The notes beneath the pieces are model-generated. The model made no database searches. It was not told the DNA's origin and saw only the letters and a program-made list of their open reading frames with translations. DNA of 42,196 bases from an uncultured Collinsella sp. (GTDB lineage: Bacteria > Actinomycetota > Coriobacteriia > Coriobacteriales > Coriobacteriaceae): NCBI GenBank assembly GCA_900754075.1, contig CAAEBN010000071.1, positions 1 through 42,196 on the forward strand, in the 5' to 3' direction. The position numbers and the translations under genes are program-made. The stretch's first letter is position 1. Each line of letters opens with the position of its first letter. Below, one piece after another: positions 39,460-42,196 of the stretch.

Positions 39460-39507
39460 GCGCCGCATCGGCACGGCATTGACGGAGCGCCAGCCATCGC
39501 ACGCAAG

Positions 39508-40212
39508 CTACGGGCGCGGCGGCACCAAAACATCGTAACGAACGGCCTTGCCCGCAAGTTGATAGCTCGGCTTAACGCCGGCAAGCAGTGGCCCCTTCAC
39601 CGGTCGCTTGATAACGACCTTGCGCGGGTGCACCGCAAGCGCAGCCTCGACCAGCGTCTCCTCATCGGCGCACGGCTGCTCCAGATGGTGCAAGAGTTGG
39701 AATTTCTTTTTAACCGCCGCGCTCTTGGTACGTCCGGGAAACATGGGGTCCAGATACACCACGTCGGGAGCGGTGAGCTCGCCCCGCCCGATCAGCTCAG
39801 CTGTATGGAAAAGGCCGGCGATGCTGTCCTCGCCCGCATGCAAGCGCATGCGCGCCACGGCTGTCGCAAGCGCCGGATCATCTGCCGCGCGATCCAAAGC
39901 ATCCTTGAGGAGCGCCGCGATCACGCAATCCTGCTCATACAGATCGACGGTAAAGCCCACGGCCGCCAGCAGCAGCGAATCCTCGCCAAAGCCTGCCGTG
40001 GCGTCAATCGCCCATGGGCTCTCGATGCCTTTTGCGCGCGCAGCCTTTACCAGCAGTTCTTGCTGCAGACGGCCCTGCTTGAGCCGTGGAAGCATGCGGC
40101 CAAAATCGGCACGCAGCTCCATCGTGCCGTCGGTGAGCGTGAGGCCCTCGAACTTCCCGATCAGCTCAAGCCCCGCGGACCGAGCAACAGAAAAGGGATC
40201 GACGACGCCCAT
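39508..40212 (-). CDS. RsmJ-like class I SAM-dependent methyltransferase
   Basis: Protein of 234 residues. SAM-binding motif I WAIDATAGFGEDSLLLAAVG, the DP-x-F/Y-type region VVYLDPMFPGRTKSAAVKKKFQ and VVIKRPVKGP match RsmJ (16S rRNA m2G1516 methyltransferase, E. coli YhiQ). The N-terminal extension is short and helical. It likely modifies small-subunit rRNA, though relatives with other targets exist. AAGGAGTACCC precedes the ATG at 40212. It is upstream of nothing on the same strand within an operon, so it appears to be transcribed alone. Confidence 0.83.
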   Translation of the reverse strand: MGVVDPFSVARSAGLELIGKFEGLTLTDGTMELRADFGRMLPRLKQGRLQQELLVKAARAKGIESPWAIDATAGFGEDSLLLAAVGFTVDLYEQDCVIAALLKDALDRAADDPALATAVARMRLHAGEDSIAGLFHTAELIGRGELTAPDVVYLDPMFPGRTKSAAVKKKFQLLHHLEQPCADEETLVEAALAVHPRKVVIKRPVKGPLLAGVKPSYQLAGKAVRYDVLVPPRP

Positions 40213-40275
40213 GGGTACTCCTTAACAAGCAAAACGAATACGTGAGCGCCGTTTATGTCGGCACCCAACCGTCCG

Positions 40276-40419
40276 CTATTGTCCCACATGCGACATGGCC
40301 CACAGCATCCCAATGCAAAGCACCGCCATCAATCCCGTGCACACGGCAGCGATCACAGAATCACCCATGCGCCTTCCCAACGACCGCGGCTCATGCACTT
40401 GCCCTGCTCCGTACATCAT
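40276..40419 (-). CDS. 47-residue single-pass membrane peptide
   Basis: A small gene in an otherwise empty gap. AAGGAGGAGCC lies immediately before the ATG at 40419, an excellent ribosome site. The peptide has a hydrophilic start (MMYGAGQVHEPRSLGRRMG) and one hydrophobic segment (SVIAAVCTGLMAVLCIGMLW), ending MSHVGQ. Larger open frames on the other strand over this region have no ribosome site and a composition unlike coding DNA. No family is recognised. The positively charged patch before the helix suggests an N-in, C-out orientation. Confidence 0.62.
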   Translation of the reverse strand: MMYGAGQVHEPRSLGRRMGDSVIAAVCTGLMAVLCIGMLWAMSHVGQ

Positions 40420-40651
40420 GGCTCCTCCTTGAGACCAGCTCTTACCATGGACCCATCATCGCAGCGCCGCGCATACGCTGCCATCGATTTGACTTACGCC
40501 CAGCTTTCCTTTTTGAAAGGTTGGGTTTGGCTGCGCGGGCTCAATGCGCTTTCAAACGCATGCATCGCCGCGTTGAACTACAATGTGCTTCACCATATGT
40601 GCAGTACATTGGGTGCGCCAAGTTGGCGTACTCGTATCGAAAGGACCAGCC

Positions 40652-41053
40652 ATGAGCTTCACTCGCAAGACTCTCAAAATCCTTGCTCTCATCTACTTTG
40701 TTTTGGGCATCGCCAGCCTCGTCACCGCCGGCGTCGGTATCGCCACGGGCGGTCTCGATTCCACGTACGGTTCGTACGCCACGCTCGCAGCGGTCGTGCT
40801 TATCGCCAAGGGTCTCGTCGACCTTGCCGCAGGCGTCGCCGGTATCAAGGGCGCCAACAAGCCTTCGCAGGTGGACGGCGCGTTTAAGCTCGGTATTGTT
40901 GCCGCGGTCGCCACGCTTGCCCAAGCGGTGCTCACGCTTCCCGCGTTTGGCGGCGACGCCATCAACTTTGGCGCCTTTGTCATCGTGGTGTACGACCTGT
41001 TCTTTGTTCAGCAGGCACACGCCGTTAAGGCCGAGAACAAGGACCGCCTGTAA
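40652..41053 (+). CDS. Four-helix hypothetical membrane protein
   Basis: Protein of 133 residues with four hydrophobic segments (ALIYFVLGIASLVTAGVGIA, ATLAAVVLIAKGLVDLAAGV, LGIVAAVATLAQAVLTLPAF, FGAFVIVVYDLFFVQQA) and short charged loops. It starts MSFTRKTLKI after AAAGGA and ends in Lys/Glu-rich residues. I do not recognise a named family; it looks like a small integral membrane protein with internal repeat character. Its own promoter region and terminator suggest a single-gene unit. Confidence 0.8.
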   Translation: MSFTRKTLKILALIYFVLGIASLVTAGVGIATGGLDSTYGSYATLAAVVLIAKGLVDLAAGVAGIKGANKPSQVDGAFKLGIVAAVATLAQAVLTLPAFGGDAINFGAFVIVVYDLFFVQQAHAVKAENKDRL

Positions 41054-41090
41054 GCGCTCGCTTCTCATAACCTCTGCAGCCAAGCAACTA

Positions 41091-41127
41091 AAAAGGGCCG
41101 ATCGCGCATCTCCGCGGTCGGCCCTTT
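41091..41127 (+). terminator. Intrinsic terminator of the four-helix membrane protein
   Basis: AAGGGCCGATCGCG and a complementary arm (one G-T pair) form the stem, with a T tail. Confidence 0.85.
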
Positions 41128-41144
41128 ACGTTTGCCCAGATAAA

Positions 41145-41180
41145 ACCTACCAAAATAAACCTGTCCCTTTTTGGCAGGTT
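41145..41180. repeat. GGGACAGG-family repeat, second locus
   Basis: Nearly identical over about 40 bases to the right arm at 21658-21692 (AAAATAAACCTGTCCC core, then TTTTTGGCAGGT), including the following GTTAG. It lies directly after the rlmA stop and convergent with the membrane-protein gene. Confidence 0.85.
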
Positions 41181-41181
41181 G

Positions 41182-41997
41182 TTAGCTGTGGCGGTACTCG
41201 GCGATGATGAAGTCGATATCGGTCTGGAGCGTGTCCAAGTTTGCCAGGCGCTCTTTGTCGGCAGGGCGCGTGCGGTAGTAGTACGGCGTCATCTGGAACA
41301 CCGCCTCGATGTCAGCCTGGGTCTGGAGCGTAATGTTCGCAGACACCCGCCGCGTTCCGACCAACTCGAGCTCGGTAGTCTTCGGCAGTTTCTCGTCATT
41401 GAGATATGGCGTGTCGTAGAGCACCTCCTTAAGCCCAAAAAGATGACGGGCACCCGGCACCACGGTATAGAGTGAGCCCTCTGGAGCCAGCACGCGGGCA
41501 AACTCGCGCTCGTTAAAGGGGGCGAAGAGCTCGGTCACCATATCGAAGGCGCCATCAGCCACGGGGATGTCCTTCATGTTGGCCACGAAGTAGGTCGCAT
41601 CGCCGCGCTTGGCGGCCAGGCGCACCATCTCTTTGCCCAGGTCGAAACCGTAAGCATCCACGCCCGGCACCGCGCCCATGGCGCTGGTGTAATAGCCCTC
41701 GCCGCAGCAAATATCGAGCAGCGTCATGGGGCCGCTCGTAGACGCAGCACGCCCAGACACCTGCTTGCGCACCAGCTCGACCATCGCATCGCGCAACGGT
41801 GCGTAGTATCCACGGTTCAGAAAGTCACGACGGCTGCGCGCCTGCGACTTGGGATCGCCCATGGAGTCGCCGCTCTTGGACGAGCGCAGCAGATATAGAT
41901 AGCCCTCGCGCGCACGGTCAAACCGGTGTCCGCCCGCACATGCAGCACCACGCTCGTCATCCACCAGTGACTCATGGCAAACGGGACACAACAACAT
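41182..41997 (-). CDS. rlmA: 23S rRNA guanine-N1 methyltransferase RlmA-type
   Basis: Protein of 271 residues. An N-terminal zinc finger (Cys4, Cys7, Cys20, His24 in CPVC...CAGGHRF) followed by AREGYLYLL is the RlmA hallmark, recognising helix 35 of 23S rRNA. The SAM motif is LLDICCGEGYYTSAMG; the rest (VDAYGFDLGKEMVRLAAKRG, FVANMKDIPVADGAFDMV) follows the class I methyltransferase plan. In Gram-positives the modified base is usually G748 (RlmAII), linked to tylosin-type macrolide tolerance; E. coli RlmA uses G745. Which one cannot be read from the sequence. AAGGAGTAGCC precedes the ATG. Confidence 0.92.
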   Translation of the reverse strand: MLLCPVCHESLVDDERGAACAGGHRFDRAREGYLYLLRSSKSGDSMGDPKSQARSRRDFLNRGYYAPLRDAMVELVRKQVSGRAASTSGPMTLLDICCGEGYYTSAMGAVPGVDAYGFDLGKEMVRLAAKRGDATYFVANMKDIPVADGAFDMVTELFAPFNEREFARVLAPEGSLYTVVPGARHLFGLKEVLYDTPYLNDEKLPKTTELELVGTRRVSANITLQTQADIEAVFQMTPYYYRTRPADKERLANLDTLQTDIDFIIAEYRHS

Positions 41998-42052
41998 GGC
42001 TACTCCTTAGCGCGAACAACACAACGCCCACCATTGTCGCACGCCTTCCCCA

Positions 42053-42112
42053 CCTAGTCATTGGGGACGTTCTTGAATGACTAGTCGTTTAAGAACGCCC
42101 CCAACGACTAGG
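42053..42112. repeat. 60-nt near-perfect palindrome
   Basis: Symmetric about 42082/42083 (centre GACTAG-TC), with arms CCTAGTCATTGGGGACG... and the complementary ...CGCCCCCAACGACTAGG; only four positions fail to match exactly. It would fold into a 27-bp hairpin. It looks like a third family of dispersed palindromic repeat in this genome. Confidence 0.8.
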
Positions 42113-42127
42113 GGTTGATTTCCGATC

Positions 42128-42196
42128 TCAGCCGAACACATTGAGCAAATAGGCCATTCCCGCAGTTAGCTGAACGCCCCCGCGGCCCCTCCTGGG
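42128..42196 (-). CDS. Possible 3' end of a further gene (window edge)
   Basis: On the minus strand the last 22 codons before a TGA at 42130-42128 read ...GGVQLTAGMAYLLNVFG. The fragment is hydrophobic and codon-like but too short to identify. Reported as a possibility only. Confidence 0.3.
   Translation of the reverse strand, partial: PRRGRGGVQLTAGMAYLLNVFG

Noticed and set aside
1..42196. tRNA or rRNA genes, insertion sequences and prophage
   Set aside because: No cloverleaf with a TTCGA loop, no rRNA-like stretch and no transposase, integrase or phage structural gene was seen.

Overview
The window is about 42 kb of high-GC, densely coded bacterial chromosome. Gene content (bile salt hydrolase, UraA, Kup, a TPP-controlled thiamine salvage operon, TetM-like GTPase, c-di-GMP enzymes) and the style of the predicted proteins point to a gut Coriobacteriia member, most likely Collinsella. 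That is an inference from gene content, not a database match. I saw no rRNA, tRNA, CRISPR array, insertion sequence or prophage.

Layout. 1-6.5 kb: end of an acidic/MarR-like/RGG-tailed protein, a DHA2-type drug exporter divergent from a peptide-deformylase-like gene, an XRE-HTH fused to an alanine-type aminotransferase, and a LysR regulator divergent from an EamA exporter. 6.6-12 kb: Kup potassium permease, bile salt hydrolase, a second and more degenerate deformylase-like protein, and an AzgA/PbuG-type purine permease. 12-16 kb: two tandem copies of a beta-helix surface protein with an LAATG sortase-type tail. The duplication carried along the last 15 codons of the purine permease. 16-21.5 kb: alpha/beta hydrolase, uracil permease, MetE-C-like methyltransferase with its probable LysR activator, and a HAD phosphatase. 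21.6-23.8 kb: TPP riboswitch, terminator, thiM, thiamine-binding protein, thiE. 23.8-29.5 kb: patatin and two consecutive c-di-GMP proteins (GGDEF-PAS-degenerate-degenerate-EAL, and GGDEF-PAS-degenerate). 29.5-32.6 kb: an iron-sulfur-type flavodoxin, a long structured leader with switch-like pairing, a Cys-less ArsC/Spx-fold protein, a CobW GTPase and TrmL. 32.6-36.3 kb: a two-gene operon (AAA ATPase, UvrA-like ABC protein) flanked by two direct copies of a 33-nt palindromic repeat. 36.3-42.2 kb: TetM-like GTPase, GNAT, small zinc protein, RsmJ-like methyltransferase, a 47-residue membrane peptide, a four-helix membrane protein and RlmA.

How the genes work together: most loci are short, separately terminated units of one to three genes, and inverted-repeat hairpins sit at most gene ends. 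Local regulation is visible in several places: LysR boxes beside regulator/target pairs (EamA, MetE-like), a palindromic operator cluster before the HTH-aminotransferase, a TPP riboswitch, and an apparent RNA switch of no recognised class before the ArsC-like gene.

The best leads for something undescribed are the structured leader at 30155-30337, the repeat-flanked ATPase/UvrA cassette, the dual-start HTH-aminotransferase, and the pair of deformylase-like proteins that lack different catalytic residues.
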